This document shows, piece after piece, positions 44,423-55,220 of a DNA stretch of 64,000 nt. The stretch comes from Notospermus geniculatus. Lineage: Eukaryota > Nemertea > Pilidiophora > Heteronemertea > Lineidae. The DNA lies in the NCBI GenBank assembly GCA_002633025.1, contig NMRB01001898.1, forward strand, positions 38,487 to 102,486, read 5' to 3'. Positions within the stretch are counted from its first letter, which is position 1. Each line of letters opens with the position of its first letter. The notes beneath the pieces were generated by a model, which had not been told where the DNA came from, ran no database searches, and saw nothing but the letters and a program-made list of their open reading frames with translations. Made by a program: the position numbers and the translations under genes.

Positions 44423-45299
44423 TATCTCACTCCAACCACAATCCGATAATCCGCATGCCAATGGTCCGCCTTTATAGTCCAGTGAATCTAAGCGAAAATT
44501 CGGGTGAACCGGGAACAAATTGCAACAGAAGTTTTTTTGCTTTAAATCTTTGATTAGGTCATCTTGGACATCATATCCAAAATCACACTCCGGAAACCTA
44601 GACCGAACACTGTCCTGATTAAAAGTACTAGGACAGACGCAAGCAAATGCATAAAACCATCATGGCGCCCGCTGGTCTATATTTAGTTCGGGAGAATGCA
44701 TTGCTGTAGAATGCTGTAGAATGACGTCACGAGCCGGAATTCCGGCTCAGATCATTTGGTTTCACCGGTCTTCGAATGCAAGCTGCCCAGAAGACCGGGT
44801 ACCAGTCTACCGGAAACCCACTTTATTTTATGGGGTGTAAATCCAACCGTTCAAAAGTTAGCTGTAGGCCTACATCGTCCCCATTCTCCTGTGCAAAGCT
44901 CAGCTGTTTCGTCCATCGGCTTCCAACGTAAGTCAGTTCACAAAATTGAATATGCAAATTTGGATAATATGTTGTTGATGATGATGTCATACATGTATTC
45001 CATATACAATAATAGAACCTTCTGTTGCAATTTGTTCCCGGTTAATCCACAGACTTACTGGACTAGGATTACGATTAGGTTGTTCGGAGTACGGTATAGC
45101 ACTTGATGCTGATTGCGGCAAAAATATTCAAAAGATCAAGTCATGTATCAAAAATGGACTAAAGAAGATAAATAAATTTATGTGTCACTGGATAGGGTAT
45201 CATATCTGGATCATAACCAAAATGTAAAATATGATTACATGTAATTAAAAAACAGCTTTAGAGAGATTATGAAATTGCGAGAGCGGGTAGATGACACTA
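44423..45299. other. No gene recognised
   Basis: Non-coding sequence; 44830-44910 is related to the arm of the foldback at 1-524 (GGGTGTAAATCCAACCGTTC). Confidence 0.4.
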
Positions 45300-45800
45300 C
45301 ACAGCAAAGAGCATTTTCATCAACAACAAATACGTTCCACGTTTATCGTGTTTAGGAAGTGAGAAAGGGACAGAAATTTCACCTGTTACACAGCTTATTG
45401 CTACATGTATACAAGCCTGGAAGTTTGACTGGGATTTACCCATTCTAAAATCGTCGATGACATATTTTGATATTCAGATGCAAATGAATGGTAGTAAAAT
45501 ACTTTTGGCTTGCGACAATACATGTATGTCGGCCCACATGGTACGTCACAACATTCCGACGATTGAGAACTTCCGTCTGGTTTCAAAATTGTTTGCAGTG
45601 AATGGCGGTCACGCACAATCAGGTTCGGGACAAAAGCGGAGTTTCTATGCGGTAGGCTAATCCCTGGTGTGTTGTAATATCAATAACTGGTACGGTATTC
45701 ATAATGTCTAGCAAATGCTTTTACTTGAAATTTGTAGTACATTTGTAATACACATCCCTGTGTAAATTTTGAGCAAAAGCATTTGCTAATCTTTATGAAT

Positions 45801-45866
45801 GCCCCCATCGCATGAGAATCGCGTCAGGTGTGTCCCTCTGACGCGATTCGCATGCGATAGGGCGAC
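45801..45866. repeat. Hairpin
   Basis: CCCATCGCATGAGAATCGCG paired with CGCGATTCGCATGCGATAGG around a short loop. Confidence 0.75.
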
Positions 45867-46100
45867 CATAGACGCATGCCAAAACCTTTCTTTGCGTGCA
45901 GTGCACAGGCGGTCGTCTAGACGGGCACCAGTTTACTGCGACACGCTGTACAATGCCTACGCCCCTACCCATGCATGACGTCATGACGCCCTGCACTGTA
46001 CACACACAATTCGACTCAACGTATTTCCCATTAGCTGTTTCACCCGCACCCGCTCCCGCCACCGAAACCGCGCCCGCAAACGTATCGTGGAAAAGCAGCC

Positions 46101-46743
46101 TTAAGGCTGATTCATACTCCGTCCGGATTTTGCGCCGACTATAGATCAATTTCACTGCGTGTGCACATTCACGTCGTGGAAACCTGCGATCAGTTTCATG
46201 CGCTTGACGGTCCGCAAGCGAGTATGAATCAGCCCTTAAGGCTGATTCATACTCCGTCCGGATTTTGCGCCGACTATGATCAATTTCACTGCGTGTGCAC
46301 ATTCACGTCGTGGAAACCTGCGATCAGTTTCATGCGCTTGACGGTCCGCAAGCGAGTATGAATCAGCCCTTAAGCTACGTTTAGCTGACACGCGGAATGC
46401 GGATTGCGGAACGCGGAGGCGGAAAATGCAATGCATTTTCGCATACAACATATCGCTTCCGCCGGGGATTCCGCGTCCCTATACCGCATTCCGGATGTCT
46501 GGTAAACGCAGCATAAGGCCCCGATTACATAGAGCTATACGCTATTCGGTATTCGGTATTCGGTATACGCCACAAAATTGGACATGCACAATACGAACAA
46601 AAAGCGAATAGCGTGCCCTCAGAATAGTTTAGTCTTATGTAAACCACTTATGGAAATAACCTTGTTCGATTCAAACTATACGCGTGCCCTTCGAAACGTG
46701 CCTAGAATACCGAATAGCGTATAGCTCTATGTAATCGGGGCCT
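46101..46743. mobile_element. Array of four abutting foldback MITEs
   Basis: 46101-46239 and 46236-46374 are tandem copies of a hairpin with ends TTAAGGCTGATTCATACTCC. 46371-46516 belongs to the 20983 family (ends TTAAGCTACGTTTAGCTG / GTAAACGCAGCATAA). 46516-46743 has ends GGCCCCGATTACATAGAGCT. They share TTAAG/AAGG-type junctions. Confidence 0.8.
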
Positions 46744-48363
46744 AAGGCCTACAAGTCCTTTTCATATATCAGGCAAATCGCCCTCAGCCAACTTTTGCAA
46801 GCCGACTGCAAAGCAGGAATGTTACACCATAAAGTGTCACAGGTGACCGGTATCTAATAATTTGGGAACAGACCATACACTCTTCAGCATTGGACGTAGG
46901 TACATGTACGTTCAAGACGCATCGTGTGAAGGCCAATCTGGTTCCGTTTACCCTCCTGAAAGGATTGTAGCAGGCACATTATGTGTGTTGGTCGCCATTT
47001 TGTTTGGAGAATCAACACTGAATAGGATTGTCGAAACGTTGTAAAAATGAAACCTACCTTGTATTTTCCTGCTTTTTACTTCCTGCCACAGCCAAAAAGT
47101 TGATTTGAAAGTCAGGATTCCACAGTTTTCATCGGCAAGAGAATAAATTATTCCACGTTTATCGAGTTCAGAAAACGGGAAAGCGAGTTAAATTTCACCT
47201 GTCACACCCACAACTCCTTCATGTTTACGGGCCTGGGAAGTTTGACTGGAATTTTATATAGGCCTGCCATTTTGAAAAAAATCGTCGATGACGTATTTCG
47301 ATATTTACATGTAGATGCAAATGAACATTTTTATCGAGGAAGTATTGAACGTCACACTCTGATTATTTCACTTGCTTTCAATGCAATGGCGGTCCTCAAT
47401 AAGCTAGGTCAGTTATAGGCCTACATTTATGTACAATGTAGGCCCTGATTCTGCCTTCAAGGAACGGTGGCGAACGTCACCAAAGCTGTCGTCGGTTTTT
47501 TCCCTCCCGATGCTATTTTAAGTGCGAACAAGCCTGGTGGCGACCGGGTTCACGAAGTGACGTTCAGATCATGAGACTGCAGTTAGTTGCTGGGCCGGGA
47601 ATAGATGTTTGGTTTGGGCAGCAGAAAGAAAATCGATAGCAGGACAAGTCCTTACATCCAAACAGAGAAAATCTTTGTAAATAAAAGAAAAGAAATGGAG
47701 AAAAAAATTCCTTCCACCACCCGGGCTCGAACCAATGGCCACAGACATAGCCGTAACACACTGAACCCACTGGACAATACTGATAACCCAAATGCGCGAT
47801 GGCCTATATATTCACCATCAACACTGACCCCAATTATCAACTCATCCATACTGCATAAGGCATCCCTTTATTTTAGTCCCAAGAAGGCTACCTGAACATT
47901 CGTGCACTACATGTCTGTACACACATCGTCTCTCCATACACGTCGGTTATGCGTGGATCAAACAAAATGGCGACCTGACTCGTCTGCTACGGGGCAATTC
48001 TGGACTTTTCTGCTTATTTGTCTGTGATGAAGGATTATATACGGTTCAAAATAAATAGGGGAGGAGATCTTGATACACATCGTTGTGTAAAGGTGATGTA
48101 TTCTTCTGATTTTTTTGCATGCTCTCGTTATTTTGTACACAAACTTTGAGTTTTGTGATGCCCTATACATTCTCCATACATCGCGATCGTGCGCCCAAAC
48201 AAAAGTGTCGATTTTTGGAAAAAACGCAAATGATACGTAAATTCTACTACACGAGACATTATTTGGCGTTACATTACACTTATTAGTGAAATTTCGTGCC
48301 AGTTGGTGCAACATTAACTGAAAAAACCCGTGTGACAAGAAATGATCTGGCACGAAAATAACG
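46744..48363. other. Mostly non-coding; tRNA-like box on the minus strand
   Basis: No supportable exon. Apart from the duplicated segment 47115-47420 and the tRNA-like piece at 47700-47790, it appears to be unique non-coding DNA. Confidence 0.4.
47700..47790 (-). repeat. tRNA-like promoter boxes (possible SINE head)
   Basis: Minus strand GGCCATTGGTTCGAGCCCGG matches a B box, preceded by an A-box-like CCAGTGGGTTCAG. No complete cloverleaf could be drawn by eye. Confidence 0.35.
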
Positions 48364-48369
48364 TCACTT

Positions 48370-48763
48370 CGTGAACAAAAAGGTGTTGTGGGACAAAGTC
48401 GGTAATAACCTCATTGGAAAATGCAAGTCGCGCAAGTCGACTCCTACGCGCACAGCAGAGGAAGCTAATGCTGCTGATATTGTGAATGCCCTTGCTAATT
48501 TGGACAAGGCTAATAAACTGCCAACCATCGTAATCCCAGCCCTCGAATTAGGCTGTATTCCTCGTTGGCATCCCGAAGAGCTGAACAACATTTCAGTCGT
48601 CGATAGGATAGCCAAAATTTAACATCAGGTTGCTCAGATTAAAAAAGATGTTGATAAGAATACCGTTGGGATTTACAACATTGTATCTAGTTCAAAAACA
48701 GACGGTGATGTGCCGGCGAAAACGGTTGAAGACAAAACGTCGCAAAATGAGAATAAAAAGTAG
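48370..48763 (+). pseudogene. LINE ORF1-like fragment
   Basis: Reads KVLWDKVGNNLIGKCKSRKS, then PALELGCIPRWHPEELNNIS with VVDRIAKI, a stop, and VAQIKKDVDKNTVGIYN. The IPRWHPEE..N..VVDR..K pattern followed by a coiled-coil-like stretch resembles ORF1 of CR1/L2-type LINEs. It carries one stop at 48620 and lacks the remainder. Confidence 0.5.
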
Positions 48764-49019
48764 TAAATGAGTCCGATTCTAGGCCTGTATGGAATGGACC
48801 GGTTCCAGATTCCATCAAATCTCAGCCACAGCAATTCACCAGCATCTATGATATCCGTCCTGTACTTCATTCTGGAGCTAGCAGAGGAAGGGGTGCAGGC
48901 CGAGGAAGGCTAACACCTGTCCCGAGCAGGGTACATCCGCGGACACAGGTGGTCCCAACGCTGAGAGCGACTGACGTTTCAAATAACGGGAAGGAAGGTG
49001 CCGCAAAGAAGCCCCAGAA

Positions 49020-49150
49020 TCGAAATCTATACATTGGGGAGTTACTCGATAAATTAAGTAGATCACGAATTGGTTGTCATATTGGTCACTCGTTTTTCGG
49101 AGCATTTGCGTACGCTGATGATGTCGTCATCCTNCTATGTATAATTTGAT
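49020..49150 (+). pseudogene. LINE reverse-transcriptase YADD segment
   Basis: Frame reads LLDKLSRSRIGCHIG then HSFFGAFAYADDVVIL, containing the polymerase YADD catalytic box. It follows the ORF1-like piece with most of the element deleted and is cut at an N (49134). Confidence 0.75.
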
Positions 49151-49165
49151 TACGAAATAAACATA

Positions 49166-49578
49166 CAGTAAAATCACCTTTTATTGGTGGTGCTCAGAAT
49201 TTCTGTAGGTCCTGGTTCTGAAGGTATTTGAGGGCCAGAATGGGGGTGGGTTATGTGGTTAACTTTGATTAAATTGTGTGAGCAGTGAAGCAGACACAAA
49301 ATGGCTATGAGAGGTGTTGATTTCAAGATCAGCATTTTTCTTTGGTGTTCTTATTATGCTTATAGTATTCTTGTTTGTCACAATGTGTGCACTGTGATCA
49401 TGGTGATCACATTTCAGTAACCACACTCCACGAACTTTCTTCACACTTCAGCAGTTCCAAAGAAGTACCTTTGCTGACACATAATCGGCTATAACCCACC
49501 CCATTCTAGCCCTCAAATACCTTCAGAACCAGGACCTACAGAAATTCTGAGCACCACCAATAAAAGGTGATTTTACTG
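49166..49578. mobile_element. TA-flanked foldback MITE, 413 bp, CAGT ends
   Basis: TA at 49164-49165 and 49579-49580 flank CAGTAAAATCACCTTTTATT and its inverse; arms of about 95 bp. CAGT ends with a TA duplication fit the pogo/Tc1-mariner superfamily. Confidence 0.85.
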
Positions 49579-50009
49579 TATATATAATTATACGAGTCCA
49601 GGCGTGCTGTACATTATTTGTAAAAAGACAAGAGGTTCAAATTTCCTTCCTCGCGGACCAGTTTGCCGAGGATGTTTTATCCGTGTCGTCCGTTTGCATA
49701 GACCGCCAAAGAAAATATTTACGACCACTCATTTCAGGGTTCCCACTCTAGGAAGTTCGAGAAAGTCAGCCGGACAAAGTCCGCATATAGGAAATCGCAA
49801 CCTCGTCTCTGGGTTCTTTGGGGCCTCGCTCTCGGTATTTGGTGTCCATAGTTTTGTTATTTTCAAATTTCAAAAATTTTGATGCAGAAATATAAGTTTT
49901 CCTTTCATATGCAACAAACCTTGTCAAAATCGGTGGGGTAGTATTTGAAATATTCACGATATCAGGTGTAGATAAACATCAGTCAACACATGTACCTGTA
50001 CATTTCAGT

Positions 50010-51050
50010 TAGGCCTATAAGCCTTTCCTCGGTTGCGGTGCGCCTACTTTTGCTAAATCGGGTCACAAATTGCATAGTGTGAACACAAATTGCATGGTGT
50101 GAACACAAATTGCATTTGGTGTGAACACAAATTGCGTTTGGGGCTAACACAAATTGCGTTCGGTGCAAACATGAATTGCATTCAGTATAACGCACCTAAA
50201 AACACTGAATTCCAGCAAACCCTTTCGAATTACATGTAAACAGAACTCAAGAACCATACTAGGCCCCTACATGTATATTACTAAAGAATTCTCGAATATT
50301 TTTACAGTGTAATTACATACAGTATATGTCAATATGTGATACAAGAATGATGACTTCTACAAATTACGAGAAAAAGAAAGCTTCCTGTGTACCTAGTAAC
50401 GTTTTTCAGTTCGCCCGTGTGCCAGTGTGAGGTATCCAACATAGAGCACAACAAATGACACACAAAATGATAGTAAACATAAGTCGTCTCCGAATTTGTG
50501 GCAGTGTGACATAACAATACATGTACTTTCACCACCCATAGCCAAAACTGCTCATACATGTACAGTAATGGAGAATCTTTCTAAAAAAAGGAAGACATAC
50601 CAAGCGTGCATTGAATTGTGTATTGCACTCGGTGTGAACACAAATTACATTCGGGTTTAAAGACAAATTGCATTCAGTCAGAACACAATTGCTTTTGGTG
50701 TGAACACAAATTGCATGGTGTGAACAAATTGCATTTGGTGTGAACACAAAACGTGACACTTTCTTGCAGAAGTAGGCACATGTCGCAGGTCATCAGTTTA
50801 CTCAACTATTGTCACTGCTGTCCACTTCTATTGTCAATCTGCAGAGACGTACATTTCAGCTATTGTGTTGTAAGGCTATTCACCGTTTCCTCGGTTGTGA
50901 CGCACCTACTTTTGCTGAATCGGATCACAAATTGCATGATGTGAACACAAATTGCGCTTGTGGCTAACACAAATTGCATTCAGTGCAAACATGAATTGCA
51001 TTCAGTATGAACGCACCTAAAAGCAATGAATTCCAGCAAACTCTTTCGAA
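50010..51050. repeat. Dispersed AACACAAATTGCATT repeat blocks
   Basis: Blocks 50010-50225, 50620-50760 and 50870-51050 contain runs of a roughly 20-bp unit (GTGAACACAAATTGCATTTG). The first and third blocks are direct repeats of one another, sharing TTTCCTCGGTTG, CGCACCTACTTTTGCT and AATTCCAGCAAAC. Confidence 0.75.
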
Positions 51051-51054
51051 TCTA

Positions 51055-51142
51055 CAGGGTGGACCACAGAAAGTGTCCCTCGAACAATAGCATTTTTATT
51101 GTTTGCCTATTGTTCGAGGGACACTTTCTCTGGCACACCCTG
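51055..51142. mobile_element. 88-bp TA-flanked hairpin MITE
   Basis: TA at 51053-51054 and 51143-51144; ends CAGGGTG and CACCCTG; arms AGAAAGTGTCCCTCGAACAA paired with the inverse. The same tip as the mariner at 30011-30602. Confidence 0.85.
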
Positions 51143-51174
51143 TATATAATAGGCCTAATGCTGGTAGTCGGCTC

Positions 51175-51377
51175 TTAGAAGTAGTTTTGTTTCGCCTCGA
51201 AATTCGGCATGGTAGTAGAGGGTACCATATCCTGATGCAGCGGGTGGTTTAATTTGCAAAGAGGACTTTGTTCTGGTAGCAATTTTACTTTTTTTAATGG
51301 TGTTGTTCGGTTGCTTTCATCCTCCCACAGCAGGGCTTTGGTCTCGTTCTTCTTCATACACTCCACACAAAGCCCTG
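51175..51377 (-). CDS. Candidate terminal exon, unknown protein (low confidence)
   Basis: Acceptor-like CCAATTTCAG at 51378, then a phase-1 frame of 67 codons ending in TAA: GLCVECMKKNETKALLWEDE, then TTPLKKVKLLPEQS and NFEAKQNYF. A damaged inverted copy with the same TTTCAG junction lies at 51691-51775. The start also forms a hairpin (AGCAGGGCTTTG...), so it may be a repeat rather than an exon. No family recognised. Confidence 0.25.
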
Positions 51378-52286
51378 CTGAAATTGGACCTCCCAGGCAA
51401 GCAGAGGCGGTCAGAAAAGCATTGCCCAATCAGAATGCAGCATTTTCAGGGTGTCAATAAAATAATTATGACTCATAATAACAATCAAAAATAATAAGAA
51501 TCTTTCCTATACACAGGAAGAACCTTTGTGATAAAATTCAGTCAATTTTGGGAAGATGTAAATGATTTGTAAAGGATAAAACTTTAAAATCAAACTGGGT
51601 AAAACCACGAAATTTGTACTTCTCCCGTCATCCTTAAAATACAGGGAGTGCAACTGGAGTATGGAACAGCCACATCAGATTCACTGGCCGTTGTATTTCA
51701 GCAGGGGTTTGTGTGAGCGGATGAAGAGGAGCGAGGTAAAAACTCCTGCTGTGGGAGGATGGTTGCTTTCTAAATTCTCCCTACTGCACAACGTGTTGCA
51801 CCAATTCCAGCCATGCCGTGCATTCCAACCTCGGCCAAACTCAGAATCACCGGTCGCTATGGGTTCTTGCTAGTTTAACAGAATTCAAGAACCATACTAG
51901 AAAATACATTTAATTATACAAATGTCAATATGTGATACCAGAATGATGATCTCTACAGGAAAAAGAAAGCTTCCAGATGACCCCGGTGTAACATTTTTCA
52001 TTTCGGCCCATTTGCTGGTGTGACCTTAGAATAGATTTGGTTGGGTTAGAAGTTTTTACATTTTACAAAATATCAGCATTTAGGCCGAACTTATAAATGA
52101 ATGATGTCTATATCTCAGACGAGTCTAACTCGACAAGACAAGTCTAAATCAGTCGTCCAGCTTAAACTGCGATTACACAAGGATGTCTATCTCCGACGTG
52201 TCTAAACCTGCCGTCCAAATACTATCCATCAATCACAACAGCAAATAGGCCTATTATGACGAATGCTGCGCAAATGAGGTCACCTA
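51378..52286. other. No gene recognised
   Basis: Contains the inverted partial copy of the preceding candidate exon (51691-51775) and a fragment resembling 50230-50400 (GAATTCAAGAACCATACTAG). Confidence 0.4.
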
Positions 52287-52533
52287 AAGGGCTCCGTACA
52301 CTAGCGATTTTTTTGAGCGATTTTGTAGGCGACCGGCCTTGCGACCACAGAAGCGACTGAACATTTTTCAGATTTTTTAGTTTTTGTTGACCTGTTTGCG
52401 ACAAATGCTTCTTTGGAAGATCAGTGATGTCGTGGATGACATCATTGATCGACCGCAAAGGTAATTACGGCAGGCGACGTAGTAGTCGCATCGGTAGTCG
52501 CCCCCATTTTAGTCGCCAGTGTGCGGAGCCCTT
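52287..52533. mobile_element. Foldback MITE
   Basis: AAGGGCTCCGTACACTAGCG and CGCCAGTGTGCGGAGCCCTT are inverted ends; GCGAC/GTCGC words fill the arms. Confidence 0.8.
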
Positions 52534-53794
52534 AAGGTATGAGCTTTACAATTCATTATATAATCGTCTCAACAAAGGCAGCGCGATCGGCGATAGACAT
52601 ATCACCCGTTGGACTTGACTAGCTAGACCGACGTCCTTGCGTTGTTCGAAATTCCGATAAACACCAGTGTTTTGGTAGACTATGTAAGTCCAGGTTATAA
52701 GGCGAAAAACACCTGTTATAAGTTCGGGCCCTTGTATTTTGAAAAATATGCAATGTTGCTGCCCAGTTAACGCAAAGAAGTTCCAAACTTTGTGAACTCA
52801 TATTCTTAAGCTAGCTTTATCTGATGGCATCAAAATTAAAACTGCAACAAAGTAACAAAAAATTACATACCGGTAATAAAAATGTTGATTTTTAGCAATT
52901 TTTCTGATGAGCTGTGACATAATTATGGTAATTACAGTCAACGTCGCATATAACAGCCTTGCATATACCGTACCGGATAATCGCCTATACATGTAACGTA
53001 CTGAAACTGGAAGCCAAGTGTTATATCTGCCAGTGTTTCTGTGGGTCAGTGTGTCCCCTTATTTGGGAAACGCTGGCAGATAGATCGACATGTTTCTCTG
53101 TGTGTCCCTTATTGTCAAGTCGCTGCATATTCTGCCAGACAATAGGAGGGGAACGCTCACAGATGGGGAACACTGGCAGATGTTACACCGGTCCCATTTT
53201 ACAATGCATCGGCCATATGAATAACGGACTTAGCATATAACGGACAAAAATTGCAGGTCCCAATCAGTACCCCAACCGGGGTGAAGTTGGCCACTTTTTT
53301 GCAACATTTGTCAACCATTTCATTTTTAATGCTGTTGTGTTGGTCATGATAATAAAAAACACTGGTGTGTAAAATCTGCATGCGAGAATACCAAAAATTG
53401 TTTGTCATCTTCTCTCCTGTCTTGCCACTGACCAAGTTAAAGTATGGCCAACTTCACCCCACGGTTGGGGGGAGTTGGCCACCTTGATATTTCCACACTT
53501 TTTAGCAAGCCACACAAATAAAAAAAACACCAAAAAACATTTCTTACAAGAAACAAGAAAAATTTTGATAACAGATCAAAAACACTTACAACAGAAAAAT
53601 TTTGAAACATGGTGCAGCATAACCAAATTGGAGTGTGCCAGACCAGGGGCAGATCCCAGATTTTGCCTACGGGGGGGCAGACTGGGCCAGAAGGGCAATA
53701 CCCTAAGGAAAATAATGCCCGCTGTACATGATATTTTTCATTCAATTTTCTGAATATGCTCAATAAAGGCCTACATGCGGGTTCATACATTGAA

Positions 53795-53949
53795 NNNNNN
53801 NNNNNNNNNNNNNNNNNNNNNNNNNNNNNNNNNNNNNNNNNNNNNNNNNNNNNNNNNNNNNNNNNNNNNNNNNNNNNNNNNNNNNNNNNNNNNNNNNNNN
53901 NNNNNNNNNNNNNNNNNNNNNNNNNNNNNNNNNNNNNNNNNNNNNNNNN
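53795..53949. other. Assembly gap (155 N)
   Basis: Run of Ns immediately before a 25-bp satellite, so the gap probably hides more satellite copies. Confidence 0.98.
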
Positions 53950-54065
53950 TGGCCAACTTCACCCCAATACTGCATGGCCAACTTCACCCCAATACTGCAT
54001 GGCCAACTTCACCCGAAAACTGCATGGCCAACTTCACCCCAATACTGTATGGCCAACTTCACCCC
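53950..54065 (+). repeat. 25-bp satellite
   Basis: TGGCCAACTTCACCCCAATA plus five bases, at 53950, 53975, 54000, 54025 and 54050. Isolated GGCCAACTTCACCCC words also occur at 53270-53480 (inverted and direct) and 54410-54445. Confidence 0.92.
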
Positions 54066-54564
54066 TCAGAAATAAAAGCAATGTATTGAAAATACACATA
54101 ATCCACAGCTACAGTACAATGAAGTTTCCGACTGAGGAGTATGCATCTAAAACTTTCAAAAATGTCCACGTTTGAGGCACCTTTGTGCACTTCTGCACAC
54201 ATGATTGTTTTGAAAAGGCATTTTCAAACACTTTTTTATGAAATCGAACATTTGACCATCGTCACCATACATGTACCTAACGGTTACTCAGGTCTGTCAC
54301 TTCAAAAACACACTGTGATAACGCTACCCTCTTTCCACAATGTCAAAGATTGTAACTAAAATATGGAATGTGACAACCACAGCTGTTGGAACAAGAGTGC
54401 CATCAAGTGGCCAACTCCACCCCGGCGGCCAACTTCACCCCAGTTGACGGTACGTTATAGGCGACGTTGACTGCATTTCCAAACTTCCAAAGTTTTGTTG
54501 CAGAAATATGACCAACAAGACGTACCCCATGTTCAAATTGGCGCAGTAGTGTTTGAAATATTCA

Positions 54565-54784
54565 GTTAGTTAGTTACATGTAGTTAGTCACTACCGGCGT
54601 CGTAGCCCTGTTGGGTTTCTGCCAGAGGTATGGTGTGGGGTCTTTTACTTGCCCTGGCATAGACACTCAGGTACAAGGGACCACGGCTTTCAGTCCCATC
54701 CGACAGACCCTCTAATATTTCACAATTTATATGTGCCTTCGCCCGGTTGGTAGTCAAGTGCGCTAACCACTCGACCACCGGCTC
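54565..54784 (-). mobile_element. tRNA-derived SINE with target duplication
   Basis: On the minus strand the 5' head GAGCCGGTGGTCGAGTGGTT is tRNA-like (A box). A central part, GTCGGATGGGACTGAAAGCC and CAAGTAAAAGACC, resembles a core shared by widespread invertebrate SINEs. The tail is ACTAACTAACT. ATTCA duplications at 54560-54564 and 54785-54789 flank it. Confidence 0.75.
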
Positions 54785-54984
54785 ATTCAAGGTATCAGGT
54801 GTAGATAAACTTATGTCCATGACTGTACATTTTTGTTCTTGGGATATCATTCTCACAATCCACTCCGAACTATTTTTTACCGTATAAAACGTCACATAAA
54901 TTGAATAACATCATCCACCGAGATGGAATATGAAGCGCATAAGGCAAGGACTTATGCAGGCTGGATGAAGCGCACTCCAGTTTT

Positions 54985-55220
54985 TCAAATTTCACAGACT
55001 TCCGCTTCAGAGAGCTTTGGCCGCTTTACAGGACTTGTATCGACCGCTGTACATGTATTTTGTAACCCCTGTCGTTTTCGACGGCGTGGGATGGAGTGAT
55101 TTTCTACAATGATATTCTGTTGAATGTTGATAGGCCCTTTGCTGCTGACACCACCGAGGTCTCGTGTTCTGTTGTCGGTCCGTGGATAGTGCCTATCTTC
55201 AGTGCTGCAGCCCTCTGAAA
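54985..55220 (-). CDS. Locus C terminal exon
   Basis: 236-bp phase-1 exon after acceptor TTTAG, ending TGA. It encodes SEGCSTEDRHYPRTDNRTRD, then SSKGPINIQQNIIVENHSI, then a basic cluster PRRRKRQ and PVKRPKLSEAEVCEI. It is related to the locus B terminal exon (same SEG start and INI.Q motif) but longer, with two nuclear-localisation-like basic patches. No membrane segment. It joins in phase to SEA-C at 56637-56764. Confidence 0.6.

Larger units (their letters stand above)
45300..47420. repeat. Dispersed direct duplication: 45300-45620 and 47115-47420
   Basis: The two segments share TTCCACGTTTATCG, AATTTCACCTG, GGAAGTTTGACTGG and AAATCGTCGATGAC in the same order and orientation, about 1.8 kb apart. 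The space between holds the MITE array at 46101-46743. No coding function is evident. Confidence 0.75.
52935..54473. mobile_element. TIR element with CAGTCAACGTCGC ends
   Basis: Inverted ends CAGTCAACGTCGCATATAAC and GTTATAGGCGACGTTGACTG. Left flank TA; right flank CA, probably a decayed TA duplication, since the uninterrupted sister reads TATTTCC there. It contains dispersed GGCCAACTTCACCCC words, the 25-bp satellite and the N gap. No transposase recognised. Confidence 0.65.
52727..54815. mobile_element. Interrupted copy of the 33808-34668 element
   Basis: 52727-52934 (TTCTGATGAGC, CATAATTATGG), 54474-54564 (TTGCAGAAATATGACCAACAAG) and 54790-54815 (AAGGTATCAGGTGTAGATAA) line up with consecutive parts of the intact copy. 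The gaps are filled by two later insertions, 52935-54473 and 54565-54784. Confidence 0.7.

Noticed and set aside
44188-44553. 121-codon plus-strand frame
   Set aside because: Lies inside a GC-rich TIR element with hairpins; composition and symmetry explain it.
45793-46302. 169-codon minus-strand frame
   Set aside because: Spans two tandem MITE hairpins and repeats itself accordingly; no domain.
47960-47975. AAAATGGCGAC as a promoter/YY1-type site
   Set aside because: Single short word, no first exon nearby that I can support.
50010-51050. Possible CRISPR-like array of spaced repeats
   Set aside because: Units are contiguous or irregular, spacers are not uniform, and the genome is animal.
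53950-54065. Possible CRISPR-like array (25-bp units)
   Set aside because: Head-to-tail satellite without spacers.
53756-54175. Open frames running through the N gap
   Set aside because: They consist largely of undetermined bases plus a 25-bp satellite; not evidence of coding.
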